A stretch of 64,000 nt of DNA from Cylicocyclus nassatus (Eukaryota > Nematoda > Chromadorea > Rhabditida > Strongylidae). The stretch covers positions 92,898,443-92,962,442 of the forward strand of contig CATQJL010000316.1 in the NCBI GenBank assembly GCA_958299035.1. The letters are read 5' to 3'. Below the pieces are notes generated by a model. That model was not told the DNA's origin. It saw only the letters and a list, made by a program, of their open reading frames with translations, and made no database searches. This document shows positions 62,040-64,000 of this stretch, piece by piece; the first letter of the stretch is position 1, and each line of letters begins with the position of its first letter. The position numbers were made by a program, and so were the translations under genes.

Positions 62040-64000
62040 TGAAGGAATATGGTTGGGTATATTTTGAGAATCGTTGTTTTTTGCGAGCCATTGCAAAGGT
62101 ACTCGGACCCGACCTCTGGGACTGGCCTGGAGTTTTGTATTAGATTTCTCACTTTCCAATAGAGCAGTACTAGTCCTGGAAACATTTGACGTTTCCGGAA
62201 TCGTGAATTTTTGAAGGAATATGGGTGGGTATATATTGAGAATCGTTGTTTTTGCGAGGCATTGCAAAGGTACTCGGACCCGACCTCTGGGACTGGCCTG
62301 GAGTTTTGTATTAGATTCACTTTCCAATAGAGCAGTACTAGTCCTGGAAACATTTGACGTTTCCGGAATCGGGAATTTTTGAAGGAATATGGGTGGGTAT
62401 ATATTGAGAATCATTGTTTTTGCCAGCCATTGCAAAGGTACTCGGACCCGACCTCTGGGACTGGCCTGGAGTTTTGTATTAGATTTCTCACTTTCCAATA
62501 GAGCAGTACTAGTCCTGAAACATTTGACGTTTCCGGAATCGTGAATTTTTGAAGGAATATGGTTGGGTATATCTTGAGAATCGTTGTTTTTTGCGAGCCA
62601 TTACAAAGGTACTCGGACCCGACCTTTGGGACTGGCCTGGAGTTTTGTATTAAATTTCTCACTTTCTAATAGAGCAGTACTAGTCCTGGAAACATTTGAC
62701 GTTTCTGGAATCGTGAATTTTTGAAGGAATATGGGTGGGTATATATTGAGAATCGTTGTTTTTGCGAGGCATTGCAAAGGTACTCGGACCCGACCTCTGG
62801 GACTGGCCTGGAGTTTTGTATTAGATTTCTCACTTTCCAATAGAGCAGTACTAGTCCTGGAAACATTTGACGTTTCTGGAATCGTGAATTTTTGAAGGAA
62901 TATGGGTGGGTATATATTGAGAATCGTTGTTTTTGCGAGGCATTGCAAAGGTACTCGGACCCGACCTCTGGGACTGGCCTGGAGTTTTGTATTAGATTTC
63001 TCACTTTCCAATAGAGCAGTACTAGTCCTGGAAACATTTGACGTTTCTGGAATCGTGAATTTTTGAAGGAATATGGGTGGGTATATATTGAGAATCGTTG
63101 TTTTTGCGAGGCATTGCAAAGGTACTCGGACCCGACCTCTGGGACTGGCCTGGAGTTTTGTATTAGATTTCTCACTTTCCAATAGAGCAGTACTAGTCCT
63201 GGAAACATTTGACGTTTCCGGAATCGTGAATTTTTGAAGGAATATGGGTGGGTATATATTGAGAATCGTTGTTTTTGCGAGGCATTGCAAAGGTACTCGG
63301 ACCCGACCTCTGGGACTGGCCTGGAGTTTTGTATTAGATTCACTTTCCAATAGAGCAGTACTAGTCCTGGAAACATTTGACGTTTCCGGAATCGGGAATT
63401 TTTGAAGGAATATGGGTGGGTATATATTGAGAATCATTGTTTTTGCCAGCCATTGCAAAGGTACTCGGACCCGACCTCTGGGACTGGCCTGGAGTTTTGT
63501 ATTAGATTTCTCACTTTCCAATAGAGCAGTACTAGTCCTGAAACATTTGACGTTTCCGGAATCGTGAATTTTTGAAGGAATATGGTTGGGTATATCTTGA
63601 GAATCGTTGTTTTTTGCGAGCCATTACAAAGGTACTCGGACCCGACCTTTGGGACTGGCCTGGAGTTTTGTATTAAATTTCTCACTTTCTAATAGAGCAG
63701 TACTAGTCCTGGAAACATTTGACGTTTCTGGAATCGTGAATTTTTGAAGGAATATGGGTGGGTATATATTGAGAATCGTTGTTTTTGCGAGGCATTGCAA
63801 AGGTACTCGGACCCGACCTCTGGGACTGGCCTGGAGTTTTGTATTAGATTTCTCACTTTCCAATAGAGCAGTACTAGTCCTGGAAACATTTGACGTTTCT
63901 GGAATCGTGAATTTTTGAAGGAATATGGGTGGGTATATATTGAGAATCGTTGTTTTTGCGAGGCATTGCAAAGGTACTCGGACCCGACCTCTGGGACTGG
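62040..64000. repeat. Satellite array right of the LTRs, about 1023-bp HOR
   Basis: The linked marker attacaaagg is at 62600 and 63623, 1023 bp apart, and the gattcactttcc 168-bp variant is at about 62315 and 63337, so the HOR unit has six monomers. The array continues past the window edge. Variant content resembles 6.4-11.6 kb more than the array directly left of the retroelement. Confidence 0.88.

Noticed and set aside
1..64000. Telomere (TTAGGC) repeats, tRNA or rRNA genes
   Set aside because: None was seen. The only tRNA-like match is the 11-base primer site.

Overview
The window looks like nematode genomic DNA, and may well be Caenorhabditis-like. That rests on a BEL/Pao retroelement carrying a phlebovirus-Gc-like envelope (the arrangement known from nematode Tas/Cer7-type elements) and on TA-flanked palindromic MITEs. 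No host gene, tRNA, rRNA, CRISPR array or telomere repeat was found. About 83% of the window is one satellite family. The species cannot be named from the sequence.

Layout. (1) 1-49383: uninterrupted head-to-tail satellite with monomers of 168, 169, 171 or 172 bp, roughly 288 copies by division, in several nested higher-order repeat (HOR) patterns (dimers of 341 bp; blocks of about 858, 1025, 1202, 2219 and 2565 bp). (2) 49384-59752: a BEL/Pao LTR retroelement read on the minus strand, with 538/539-bp LTRs, TG...CA ends, a 5-bp TGAAG target duplication in a satellite monomer, and a tRNA-Gly-like primer site two bases from the 5' LTR. (3) 59753-64000: satellite again, holding two solo LTRs (59930-60468 and 61501-62039) at exactly the same monomer position with the same TGAAG flanks.

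The retroelement runs 5' to 3' on the minus strand as follows: leader; one 1452-codon ORF fusing Gag (DUF1759, three zinc knuckles), aspartic protease, the pre-RT segment, the DUF5641 integrase tail and most of an envelope; the envelope C-terminal part in the -1 frame; then a third ORF (coiled-coil, acidic, zinc-knuckle protein). Reverse transcriptase, RNase H and the integrase core are absent: the ORF passes in frame from just before where RT should start into DUF5641. ORF3 is itself interrupted inside its last zinc knuckle by a 2255-bp TA-flanked block. Two identical 187-bp palindromic MITEs in direct orientation bound that block, and it contains a third MITE-like element plus unidentified DNA.

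How the parts relate. The copy looks recent (two differences between LTRs) but defective for replication on its own. It could move only with enzymes supplied in trans. The solo LTRs appear to have spread by unequal exchange together with satellite monomers, not by separate insertions. Many long minus-strand ORFs across the satellite are a by-product of monomer length and are not annotated as genes.
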